Shown here: positions 53,999-61,908 of the stretch, one piece after another | How positions within the stretch are numbered: position 1 is the first letter of the stretch | Layout of the letters: the number at the start of each line of letters is the position of its first letter | From: an uncultured Clostridia bacterium | Lineage (GTDB): Bacteria > Bacillota > Clostridia > Christensenellales > UBA1242 | Assembly: GCA_930979925.1 (NCBI GenBank) | Contig: CAKNIB010000005.1 | Span: 19,091 to 83,090, forward strand | Length of the DNA: 64,000 bases | Reading direction: 5' to 3' | Position numbers and translations under genes: made by a program | Notes under the pieces: model-generated | Database searches by the model: none | Seen by the model: only the letters and a program-made list of their open reading frames with translations | Told to the model about the DNA's origin: nothing

Positions 53999-54766
53999 CT
54001 ATCCTCCAATTAGACCTGCTATGAAATTACAAAAACGGTCAAACCAGTTGGATTGCTCGTCAATTAAGTTAGGTGGCAAAGGGTCGGTCGGTATAGTCTG
54101 AAAAAGATTTTCCATGTTTTGCGAGTTTGTGGCGTCAAGGTTATGAAGGTTATTGAGATAGGATATTAAATTCATGTTATACTCGGTTGTTATATCACTT
54201 ATCTGACTTCCTAGCGAGTCAAGTGTGGTGATGTTTATAATACCCCATATGCCAAAGATGGCAAATAAAATTGAAAAAAGAATAACCTTAAATTTATTTG
54301 CCTTTGGTTTTGCCTCCTCTTCCGGCTTCTCCTCGGTGAAAATACGCTCTCTTTGCTCTGGCGACAAGGTTTCTATAAAATCATAGTTGGGTTTTTCTAT
54401 TATCAAAGAGTTACTTGCCTGAGGTTGACTTTGCACTGCCTCCTGACTTTCAACTTCTTTTGCAAGGTTGTGAATAGAGGCATGTTTCTCGTCAATACGC
54501 CTAATAAGAGGGTCATCTTTGTCTTCTACCACGTAAAAAGGTTTTGCCCTTGACCTCGATTTAGTTGACTTTTCATCCTGCCCGCCTACAGTGGTTTGAT
54601 TTTGCTGTTTGATTTGGTAGGTTTGACGAGGCGCTTGAGGTTGAGCCTGGTTTTTAGGTTGACTTTCTACCTCTTTTTGATAGTTTCCTTTTTGTGCTAA
54701 ATAGCCCTCTTCAATTTGCTTCTTTTGCTCTTTCTTATTTTCAGCAAGTAAGGTCTTCTCTTCCAT
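53999..54766 (-). CDS. FtsL-like single-pass membrane protein with long cytoplasmic region
   Basis: 255 residues from ATG 54766, which follows AAGGAGG; the track start is 8 codons earlier. Residues 1-165 are Gln, Lys, Glu and Pro rich (PKNQAQPQAPRQTYQIKQQN) and likely disordered. One membrane helix follows (KVILFSILFAIFGIWGIINI), then about 65 outside residues that look helical and end in FDRFCNFIAGLIGG. The place between rsmH and the PBP gene is that of ftsL, and topology fits, but no sequence signature proves it. The cytoplasmic part is far longer than in usual FtsL. Confidence 0.68.
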   Translation of the reverse strand: MEEKTLLAENKKEQKKQIEEGYLAQKGNYQKEVESQPKNQAQPQAPRQTYQIKQQNQTTVGGQDEKSTKSRSRAKPFYVVEDKDDPLIRRIDEKHASIHNLAKEVESQEAVQSQPQASNSLIIEKPNYDFIETLSPEQRERIFTEEKPEEEAKPKANKFKVILFSILFAIFGIWGIINITTLDSLGSQISDITTEYNMNLISYLNNLHNLDATNSQNMENLFQTIPTDPLPPNLIDEQSNWFDRFCNFIAGLIGG

Positions 54767-54878
54767 ATTATATTTACCTCCTTCCTGCAATATTACATTA
54801 GCTTAAATTGTAAAAATTAAAAATATATTAAAAATTTTTATCAAAAAACACAAAATTTAAACTTTTTTTGCAATTTTT

Positions 54879-55814
54879 CTATAATTTTTCAATAATTCTC
54901 AGTTTTGCACTGCTTGAGCGAGAGTTTTCTCTCACTTCCTCCTCGCTTGCTATAATTGGCTTTTTGTTTATTAATTTTATTGAGCGTTTGTGACCGCAAA
55001 TGCAAACAGGGATTTTTGGTGGGCAAAGGCAATCGGTAGCCTCCTCTTTGAATACATTTTTTACTATTCTGTCCTCAAGGCTATGAAAGGTTATGACTGC
55101 CATTCTCCCGCCATTTTTTAGCATTTTTATAAATTTTTTGAGGACTTCATCTAGTCCATCAAGCTCGCCGTTGACCTCTATTCTAATAGCCTGAAAGGTC
55201 TTCTTTGACACGCCACCCTTGCCATAGATGACCTTTTTTGGAAAGCTTTCCTCTATTATCTCTTTTAATTGCAAAGTAGTCTCTATTGGCGCTTTTTCGC
55301 GATGTTTTAATATATTTTCAACTATTTTTTTTGCATTGCTCTCTTCGCCATACTTATAAAGAATATCTAAAAGTCTTTCTTTTGGGTAATGATTTACAAC
55401 CTCGTAAGCGTCAAGGTCTTGTTTCTTGTCCATGCGCATATCAAGTCTGCCTTCATGAAGAAAGCTAAAACCTCGCCCTGCCGTATCTATTTGATAGGAG
55501 CTCACGCCAAGGTCAATGAGAAGTCCGTCAAAACTTTTAATGCCCTTCTCCTGCAAAATCATTGGTGCGTCTTTATAGTTTGCATGGATTAATGTTACAT
55601 TTTTATTATCTTTAAAACGCTCTTGACAGGTTGAGATTGCCTCCTCGTCTCTATCAAAACCGTAGAGGTGACCCTCTGGAGATAGCCTTTTGACTATCTC
55701 AGAGGAGTGTCCGCCACCGCCTATGGTGCAATCTATGTAAATGCCATTTTTCTTTATGTCTAGACCCTCTACCACCTCGTTAAGTAAAACGGGTATATGT
55801 TTAAATTCGCTCAT
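54879..55814 (-). CDS. rsmH: 16S rRNA (cytosine-1402-N4)-methyltransferase
   Basis: A SAM-dependent methyltransferase of 311 residues (former MraW). HIPVLLNEVVEGL and YIDCTIGGGGHSSEIVKRL form the SAM site. LLIDLGVSSYQIDTAGRGFS, KTFQAIRIEVNGELDGLDEV and VITFHSLEDRIVKNVF are family signatures. It modifies C1402 in the ribosomal P site. First recognisable dcw gene here; mraZ is not upstream and a CvpA-like gene stands in its place, 9 nt before the start. SD is a modest AGGT. Confidence 0.96.
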   Translation of the reverse strand: MSEFKHIPVLLNEVVEGLDIKKNGIYIDCTIGGGGHSSEIVKRLSPEGHLYGFDRDEEAISTCQERFKDNKNVTLIHANYKDAPMILQEKGIKSFDGLLIDLGVSSYQIDTAGRGFSFLHEGRLDMRMDKKQDLDAYEVVNHYPKERLLDILYKYGEESNAKKIVENILKHREKAPIETTLQLKEIIEESFPKKVIYGKGGVSKKTFQAIRIEVNGELDGLDEVLKKFIKMLKNGGRMAVITFHSLEDRIVKNVFKEEATDCLCPPKIPVCICGHKRSIKLINKKPIIASEEEVRENSRSSSAKLRIIEKL

Positions 55815-55823
55815 CTTTTGTAC

Positions 55824-58373
55824 CTATAATTGTTCGAGCTGAGAAAGAAGCTCAAATAATTCTGTAAAGTCTATATTTGGATAGTTTGTCTCGTCTAGTA
55901 TTTCGTTTACTCTGCCGGACGTGTCTTTTGCAATCTCTTCTGCGTACTCATCTTTTAGTGATTGCAAGAAGTTATCAAAGATGCCTTTAAATACACCTTC
56001 TTCGCTCTTGCCAGCAAGTGTCACTCTGTATGCGTTCTGTTGCATGCTTGTAAGAAAGTCTCCTAGTAGAGTTTTATCGACATTACGTAAGGTCTCATTT
56101 GTATAGCTTTCATTGATAGCTATAAAGCTTGCAAATACCTCACAAATCTCGTCTGCTTGGTCCTCGCTGTTTCCTTCTACTAAAGTTATAGCAGAAAGGT
56201 CAATAGTGTTGACGCCTCCTGTCAAGCTGTTTGCAATCTCTACAAGGCTATCAAAGATTGAGGTTTTAAGATTTGATGTTGATTTTGCGTAAAGCACTGG
56301 TTTGATAACTTGTGGAAGTTCCTCGGCGCTTACGTTATTTAAAATTGTGTCAATCTCACCTTTCAGTGCATACTCAAGGTAGCTTGTGCCCTCATATGAA
56401 AGAGTGTTGAGGGTTACTAGAAGGTTTGAGATGTAATTTAAGTCGCCCTGCCAGTCCTCATAAGTATTCAGAGTGCTAAAGTCTACAATATCGTTTTGTA
56501 TGGTCTTTATCATCTCGTCTACAATAAGTGTCTTTGTTGGCTCAACTTGAGTAAGTGGAAGAATAACCTCGCTAAGAAGGTTTTCGTTGCCTTCCTGTGA
56601 GAGCACATTTGCAAGGCTTGACATCATTGAAAGAGTATCTGATGTGTTATTGAAAATATCATATAGGTCATTTTCTTTAACTGTAACTAAAACTGGGCTT
56701 AAAAAGTCAAATAGTCCGCTGTATGAGTCTATTGTCACGCTTTGACCTTGAGCGTCTTTGACAGGCTCTTGTGGAAGAGTTATATTATTTTCTTCAAGCA
56801 TTCTATCGATTATTGAGCCACCTGAGGTAGTTTGGAATAATTTGATGCTTCTAATCTCATCAATTAAGCTTCCTACCCCTGTCAAAGCATTTGTCAGCTG
56901 AGCGCTTGTATATTCATCGCCTATGAGTATGGTTGGGTCTGATACTACATCCATGATATTAGCATCTTGCGACAGGTCTCTATAGTCTTTCAAAAGGTTT
57001 ACAACTGACGAAGATAGGTCGTCCCAATCTTGCTCGCTCCATGTGCTTGTGTCAGTGTTGATATCGTCGACATCTTCAAGCATGCTTTGAAGAGCTATTT
57101 TTGTAATAGGTCCTATTGCATCTCTTACAATATTTACATCTAGTGCGCTATTTAATGCTTCCTCTGATGTGGTTATATTGGAATCCGCAACCAAGATATC
57201 AAGCACTTGATTTAAACTATCCTCACCACTTACCGTCACCATTTGGTCAAGCATACCGCTCTGACCTAGCACTTTTACAGTGCTAAACATCTCTTTTACG
57301 TCGTGTATAAAATAGCTTTCAAGCATTACATGATTTTCTGAGTACTGGGCAAGGCTTGTCTGTAGCGATGAGAACACCTCACGCACGTTTTCGTCATCAA
57401 CCAAACTGTCAAGAAAAGAATATTCTTGATAATTTTGTATGATATCGTTTGCAAGGTCAACAACTATTCCTTTAAATAGTCCGCCGTCTACGAAAGAGTT
57501 TACATACTCCTCTAACTTTTCGTAATCAAAATTAGCAAAGGTTATATCTTGCTCTTCGCTCTGCATTTGATAGACAAAATTTGCTATTGGATAGATTGTT
57601 TCAATTTCCTTTCTGATGTATACATTATTGTCCTCAACCTTGACCTTTGAAAAATAGTCAAAGGTTGCATTGTCAAGTCCGAAAACTCCACATATTTTTA
57701 TAAGTGCATTGTTTTCAAGTCCAGTTAAAATCTCGTCAAGCTCGGTTGGAACATTGTCGGCTATAATAGAAGCGTTTAGGTTTTGAGCACCCATCTCGCT
57801 TGATGAGTCAACGCTCACCATAAAGCTCTCATTTGTTTTTAATGTGTCATAGACGCCGATTAGTCCGGCAAGTGGCATAAAAGCAAAGAGTGTTAAGAGG
57901 AAGGTCTTGACAAGTCCAACACCTGCACCCCACCATCTGTGTTTGCTCTCGTCCTCTTTTGGCTTTAATGCAGTTGAGGCTACTATTCTATATATTATAT
58001 AGATTACAAGCTCAATTGCAAGGGTCACCAAAATAAATACAACGGTATTTGCAAGCGCTCCCGGCAGACCTTGTATTAAAGTTGCGATGTTAGGATTTCT
58101 GTCAATTAGTGAGGCTATTGTTTGGTCATCTCTTAACATCTCAACCAGCATTTGATTTAAAGTTGTCGGCTGTCCGTCATATGTGACCTGTATACCCATT
58201 ATCGCATTAGTTATGGCAGGTGTCACAAAAAAGGCAACAAGTATGCCTACCACTGAAAATATAAGGTTTGCTGTTGACTTTTTAAGTCCTCGCCAAAAGC
58301 CCACAAAAAAGCCGGCTATAAGTATTACTATAAAAAATACTGATACTATCCATGCAATCGCTGTCGCGCTCAT
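55824..58373 (-). CDS. Large CvpA-like membrane protein, 849 residues
   Basis: The N-terminal about 190 residues hold about four membrane helices (IAWIVSVFFIVILIAGFFVG, STANLIFSVVGILVAFFV, ALANTVVFILVTLAIELVIY, LVKTFLLTLFAFMPLAGLIG), with the WRGLKKS motif after the first helix, as in CvpA/colicin V production family proteins. The other about 650 residues are acidic, helical and lack motifs. CvpA proteins are usually about 160-200 residues, so the C-terminal extension is unusual. By position it belongs to the division gene cluster, and translation probably runs on into rsmH. The function is not known. Confidence 0.75.
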   Translation of the reverse strand: MSATAIAWIVSVFFIVILIAGFFVGFWRGLKKSTANLIFSVVGILVAFFVTPAITNAIMGIQVTYDGQPTTLNQMLVEMLRDDQTIASLIDRNPNIATLIQGLPGALANTVVFILVTLAIELVIYIIYRIVASTALKPKEDESKHRWWGAGVGLVKTFLLTLFAFMPLAGLIGVYDTLKTNESFMVSVDSSSEMGAQNLNASIIADNVPTELDEILTGLENNALIKICGVFGLDNATFDYFSKVKVEDNNVYIRKEIETIYPIANFVYQMQSEEQDITFANFDYEKLEEYVNSFVDGGLFKGIVVDLANDIIQNYQEYSFLDSLVDDENVREVFSSLQTSLAQYSENHVMLESYFIHDVKEMFSTVKVLGQSGMLDQMVTVSGEDSLNQVLDILVADSNITTSEEALNSALDVNIVRDAIGPITKIALQSMLEDVDDINTDTSTWSEQDWDDLSSSVVNLLKDYRDLSQDANIMDVVSDPTILIGDEYTSAQLTNALTGVGSLIDEIRSIKLFQTTSGGSIIDRMLEENNITLPQEPVKDAQGQSVTIDSYSGLFDFLSPVLVTVKENDLYDIFNNTSDTLSMMSSLANVLSQEGNENLLSEVILPLTQVEPTKTLIVDEMIKTIQNDIVDFSTLNTYEDWQGDLNYISNLLVTLNTLSYEGTSYLEYALKGEIDTILNNVSAEELPQVIKPVLYAKSTSNLKTSIFDSLVEIANSLTGGVNTIDLSAITLVEGNSEDQADEICEVFASFIAINESYTNETLRNVDKTLLGDFLTSMQQNAYRVTLAGKSEEGVFKGIFDNFLQSLKDEYAEEIAKDTSGRVNEILDETNYPNIDFTELFELLSQLEQL

Positions 58374-58469
58374 ATTTATCTCCTTTTCTATATAATAACA
58401 TTTTTGACAATAATTTCTAAAATTATTTTAAATATTTTCATAATTTTTATCAAATTTTTTGTCAATTAA

Positions 58470-58511
58470 AAAAGAGGTAAGATATTAACTAGAAATAAAC
58501 AAACCTCTTTT
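58470..58511. terminator. Terminator of metG
   Basis: AAAAGAGGT / ACCTCTTTT stem with a large loop, in the gap after the metG stop. Confidence 0.75.
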
Positions 58512-58539
58512 GCTATAATTTAACTGTCAAAAATTAGAT

Positions 58540-60114
58540 TTATGCAAGAGTTGAAAGCTCTTCAAGTTCTTTCTGCACGTCAAGTCTTGGGAAGAGTATT
58601 CCAAGGTCTTTGAGTGGCTGTCCTGCTTTAAGTCCATTGAAATTATCAAGGTTTGCAAACTCATTGCCTTCAATATTGAGCGCATCAAGCACCTTTCTAG
58701 ATGCAATTGGTGCGAAAGGCTCAAAAAGCTCACTGCCTATTCTAATAGTTTCAAGAAGGTTGCGGAGAATTGTCTTTAGGCGAGTCTGTCCGCCCTCTTG
58801 TTTTGCCACCGCCCATGGTTGAACCTTTTGGATATAGGTATTTGCCTCGGTAAAGATATTAAATATAGCAGTTGTTGCCTTGGTAACATCAAATTTCTCC
58901 ATTGCCTCAAAGGTAGCTTTCACTTGACTGTCAACAATTTCTTTGAGGTTGAGGTCATCTGGGTCTGTTAGGCTGTTACTTTCTGGGATAACACCGTCAA
59001 AATATTTCTTAACCATGCTAAAGGTTCGAGATACAAGATTGCCGTAATTGTTTGATAAATCTGCATTAAATCTTGTTAAAAACGCCTCGGTTGAGTAGTT
59101 ACCGTCTGAGCCGAAAGGTATTTCGCGGTACAGAAAATAGCGGACTGCGTCTGATGAGTATCTTGGAGCAAGAATTCGTGGGTCTACGCATTCTTTTACG
59201 CCAGCATCTTTGCTCTTTGATAATTTATCGCCACCAAACATTATCCATCCATGTCCAAAGATATGTTTTGGTAGTGGAAGCTCAAGTGCCATCAATATTG
59301 CCGGCCAAACGATGGCATGGAAACGAACGATTTCCTTGCCTATCATATGTACGTCAGCAGGCCAATACCTTTTGAAAAGGCTGTCGTCCTCGCTACCATA
59401 GCCAAGTGCAGTGATATAGTTTGGAAGAGCGTCTATCCATACATAAATTGTGTGTTTTGGGTCAAACTCCACAGGCACTCCCCACTTGACAGAGGTACGT
59501 GAAACGCAGAGGTCGCTAAGACCAGGTTTGATAAAGTTGTTGACCATTTCGTTGACTCTTGACTTTGGCTGTAAAAAGTCAGGTTGGTCTTCATAGAGTT
59601 TTATAAGTCTATCAGCAAACGCTGAGAGTTTGAAAAAGTAAGCCTCTTCTTCTTGAAACATAACATCTCTTCCGCAATCTGGACACTTGCCATTAACAAG
59701 CTGGCTCTCTGTCCAAAAAGACTCGCATGGCGTGCAGTACCAACCCTTGTAACTGCCCTTGTAAATATATCCTTTTTCATAGAGCTGAGTGAAAATCTTT
59801 TGCACTGCCTTCTCGTGGTAGTCGTCAGTCGTTCTTATAAACTTATCATATGAGATGTTAAGAAGTGACCAAAGCTCTTTTGCGTCTGCAATCATGCCGT
59901 CAAGGTACTCTTTCTCGCTCTTGCCAGCCACTGCTGCCGCCTGAGAAATCTTTTGACCATGCTCGTCAGTTCCGGTAAGATAAAATACATCCTTGCCCAT
60001 CTTGCGATTAAAACGAGCTATAGCGTCACAAATAAAATTTGTATAGGCGTTGCCTAAAGTAAACTTATTGCTTGGATAATAAATAGGTGTGGTGATATAA
60101 AACTTTTCTTTCAT
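58540..60114 (-). CDS. metG: Methionyl-tRNA synthetase, short form
   Basis: 524 residues from ATG 60114 (KEKFYITTPIYYPSNK), which has AGGAG upstream; the track start is 10 codons earlier. The usual HIGH motif after the first strand is FTLGNAYTN, so it reads TLGN. The KMSKS loop is GDKLSKSKDAG. A CxxC-CxxC zinc knuckle (WYCTPCESFW, GKCPDCGRD) lies in the connective domain. It lacks the C-terminal EMAP-like tRNA-binding domain present in many Bacillota MetRS (about 650 residues). It charges initiator and elongator tRNA-Met. Confidence 0.94.
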   Translation of the reverse strand: MKEKFYITTPIYYPSNKFTLGNAYTNFICDAIARFNRKMGKDVFYLTGTDEHGQKISQAAAVAGKSEKEYLDGMIADAKELWSLLNISYDKFIRTTDDYHEKAVQKIFTQLYEKGYIYKGSYKGWYCTPCESFWTESQLVNGKCPDCGRDVMFQEEEAYFFKLSAFADRLIKLYEDQPDFLQPKSRVNEMVNNFIKPGLSDLCVSRTSVKWGVPVEFDPKHTIYVWIDALPNYITALGYGSEDDSLFKRYWPADVHMIGKEIVRFHAIVWPAILMALELPLPKHIFGHGWIMFGGDKLSKSKDAGVKECVDPRILAPRYSSDAVRYFLYREIPFGSDGNYSTEAFLTRFNADLSNNYGNLVSRTFSMVKKYFDGVIPESNSLTDPDDLNLKEIVDSQVKATFEAMEKFDVTKATTAIFNIFTEANTYIQKVQPWAVAKQEGGQTRLKTILRNLLETIRIGSELFEPFAPIASRKVLDALNIEGNEFANLDNFNGLKAGQPLKDLGILFPRLDVQKELEELSTLA

Positions 60115-60259
60115 AAATTCTCCTAAGTGAGTAAATAATAGCACAAAACCTATCCAATGTCAAATAAATAAGAGCCAACCTGCAATTACAACATAAAAAA
60201 TCAAGCAACCTATGTTTTTGTAACAAAAGATACATTTCTATAAAAAGTTAATTTATTGT
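60115..60259. other. Spacer upstream of metG
   Basis: AT-rich and without a gene. No T-box or other leader element for metG is seen here. Confidence 0.6.
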
Positions 60260-60309
60260 ACCCCCCCCGACTTTTTGTCAAGTAAAATGACGGCATTTTT
60301 AAAAGTTTG
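60260..60309. repeat. Dispersed C8-containing repeat, copy B
   Basis: ACCCCCCCC, GACTTTTTGTCAAG, AAAATGACGGCA, TTTTTAAA. It matches copy A (50045-50097) with about one change per seven bases. TTGTCA and TTTAAA lie 17 nt apart as in a promoter. Confidence 0.8.
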
Positions 60310-60317
60310 TTAAAAAT

Positions 60318-60489
60318 ATTTTAATACACCCCTTGCGGGTCCGCATTTGCACCCGCAAAACCATATGGTTTTGTGGGAACCCGGTGGGAGGGAAACCAAA
60401 AGCACTGTGAGCGTCTTTCGCTAAAAGTGTGGTCCATAGCGGTTAGGCTTGAACCGTGCCCGCGTTATGGATTTGATGTCACCCAAATG
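60318..60489. other. GC-rich structured patch, possible ncRNA
   Basis: Several helices stand out in AT-rich DNA: TTGCGGGT/ACCCGCAA (60333-60358), palindrome AAAACCATATGGTTTT (60357-60372), CACT..AGCG/CGCT..AGTG (60403-60429), and TCCATA/TATGGA (60433-60471) enclosing CGGTT/AACCG. No ORF covers it. It abuts cloverleaf copy 4. No known RNA family is matched with confidence and the strand is unknown. Confidence 0.5.
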
Positions 60490-60490
60490 T

Positions 60491-60602
60491 GAGTCTTGCC
60501 TACTTTTCGTTTTTCAAAAACGAAAAGTATAATGCTGTGGCAATCTTTGATTGACACAGCATAAAAGAGCCCGAAAAGTTTTTCGGGCTCTTTGCAAGCC
60601 TC
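60491..60602. repeat. Cloverleaf repeat, copy 4 (four-way junction)
   Basis: Outer stem GAGTCTTGC/GCAAGCCTC (60491-60499 with 60594-60602, one mismatch). H1 is 60501-60514/60516-60529 (14 bp, perfect). H2 is 60532-60545/60549-60562 (one G-A mismatch). H3 is 60564-60577/60580-60593 (14 bp, perfect). Confidence 0.88.
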
Positions 60603-60692
60603 GCAATAAGAGATTTTCAACAAATATCTACATTTTTAATAAAACTTCTACATTATTGTAGATTATACTATTTCTTGCTATTTATATGGTTA

Positions 60693-60701
60693 TGATAAAA
60701 T
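60693..60701 (+). promoter_or_regulatory. Extended -10 of the small membrane peptide gene
   Basis: TGATAAAAT, then 7 nt to GTG 60709. No SD. The same extended -10 is found before rnhB. Confidence 0.5.
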
Positions 60702-60708
60702 CTTTTTT

Positions 60709-60864
60709 GTGAAAAACAATTTCCTTTTTGTTATTGGGCTTGTGCTTTTTGCCATTCTTATTTGGTTAATCACCTCTATAAGTATCAACTACAGTTATCA
60801 AGAAGCCAAAACTAATACATATGTGCTTTTATGTGAAGACAATTTCACAAGTTTTTCCGAATAA
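60709..60864 (+). CDS. Small single-pass membrane protein, 51 residues
   Basis: Below the track cutoff. GTG start, then a short basic-polar N-terminus (KNN), one membrane helix (FLFVIGLVLFAILIWLITSI) and a polar tail ending CEDNFTSFSE. It has no SD, but its GTG lies 7 nt after an extended -10, which fits leaderless translation. Codon use looks like that of other genes and it fills an otherwise empty gap. The function is unknown. Confidence 0.5.
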   Translation: MKNNFLFVIGLVLFAILIWLITSISINYSYQEAKTNTYVLLCEDNFTSFSE

Positions 60865-60972
60865 TAACTATAAAAAGCAAAAAATTATCACTTTTTTATG
60901 TTTTTCTATATATTTTTATTGGTTTTATATAAATTTTTAATTGCAGTGCAAAAATAAACTCCTCTAAAAAAC

Positions 60973-61001
60973 TTGCAAAATTTGACGAAATAATATATAA
61001 T
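60973..61001 (+). promoter_or_regulatory. Promoter of the WalJ-like gene
   Basis: TTGCAA, 17 nt, TATAAT, then 9 nt to ATG 61011 and no SD, so the leader is at most a few nt. Confidence 0.7.
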
Positions 61002-61010
61002 AATGTCGCT

Positions 61011-61796
61011 ATGAGAATTATCAATCTATCTTCGGGAAGCGACGGCAATATTACATACATTGAGTCGGAAGAGGTCAAGCTCTTGCTCGACGATGGTTTG
61101 TCATGTCAAGAAACTGTTAAGCGCCTTGAAGTAATTGGAGTAAAACCTAACGAGCTTAATGCAATACTGGTAACTCATGAGCATTCTGACCACATTAAAG
61201 GCATTGATATCTTTTCAAGTAAGTATAACATCCCCGTTTACGCACATGAGGATGTTTGGGCTGGGCTTGATGATAAGCTCAAGAAAGTCTCAGCTTTAAA
61301 TCGTAAGATGTTTGACGATAATTTTGCTTTGCGCGACATTTTAGTAAGTCCTGTTGAAGTGCCTCATGATGTAAAGTGTTATGGGTACAGTTTTAGCAAA
61401 GGCAGGCAAAAGATAAGTGTTGTGACCGACCTTGGTCATATAACAGATAAGATTGTAAATTCCATCTCCGGCAGTCAAATAGTTTATCTTGAAGCAAACT
61501 ATGACCGCGTCATGCTCTACAATGGTACAAAGTATCCCCTCGCTCTAAAAAGGCGCATTGATGGCCCAAATGGTCATCTTTCTAATAATGTAAGTGCTGA
61601 AACGATAGAAAGACTAGCTGGGAATGGCTCAAGGCAGATAATACTTTCTCATTTAAGTAAAGAAAACAACAGCCCAGAGCTTGCATATAACTTTGTAAAA
61701 GACAAGCTCATGCAAGATGGTATAAAAGAGGGAGAGGATTTAAAAGTTGACGTCGCAACCACTCAGATTGGAGCTTTCTTTAGATTAAAACAGTAA
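61011..61796 (+). CDS. Beta-lactamase-fold hydrolase, WalJ/YycJ-like
   Basis: A protein of 261 residues. It starts NLSSGSDGNITYIESEEVK, with the SSGSxGN start typical of WalJ/YycJ, then LLLDDGLS and the metal motif LVTHEHSDHIKGI (HxHxDH). VVTDLGHIT and IILSHLSKENNSP supply later ligands. YycJ of Bacillus is a 5'-3' DNA exonuclease linked to mismatch repair and wall control. Length is right. The usual walR/walK neighbours are absent. Very short or no mRNA leader. Confidence 0.9.
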   Translation: MRIINLSSGSDGNITYIESEEVKLLLDDGLSCQETVKRLEVIGVKPNELNAILVTHEHSDHIKGIDIFSSKYNIPVYAHEDVWAGLDDKLKKVSALNRKMFDDNFALRDILVSPVEVPHDVKCYGYSFSKGRQKISVVTDLGHITDKIVNSISGSQIVYLEANYDRVMLYNGTKYPLALKRRIDGPNGHLSNNVSAETIERLAGNGSRQIILSHLSKENNSPELAYNFVKDKLMQDGIKEGEDLKVDVATTQIGAFFRLKQ

Positions 61797-61797
61797 T

Positions 61798-61846
61798 TAT
61801 TGCGGAAAAAGTCTAAGATATTTAGGAATTTTCGCAATTTTTTTAT
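61798..61846 (+). terminator. Terminator of the WalJ-like gene
   Basis: ATTGCGG-AAAA paired with TTTTCGCAAT, then a run of seven T. Confidence 0.75.
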
Positions 61847-61855
61847 AATAAAGTA

Positions 61856-61884
61856 TTGAAATTGGATGTTTTTTGTGATAGAAT
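61856..61884 (+). promoter_or_regulatory. Promoter of the large C-terminal gene
   Basis: TTGAAA, 17 nt ending in TGA, TAGAAT, then GGAGGG before ATG 61909. Confidence 0.75.
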
Positions 61885-61908
61885 ATAAGTAACAAAATGG
61901 AGGGAATT

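Noticed and set aside
60375-60430. Possible cobalamin riboswitch
   Set aside because: GGGAACCCGGTG and CACTGTGAGCG recall its core, but the CCGG hairpin and the B12 box near AGTCAGGATACCTGCC are missing, and no cobalamin gene follows.
60433-60475. tRNA-like T-arm plus acceptor with CCA on the minus strand
   Set aside because: The TCCATA/TATGGA and CGGTT/AACCG helices are real, but the loop is not a T-loop and D and anticodon arms are absent.
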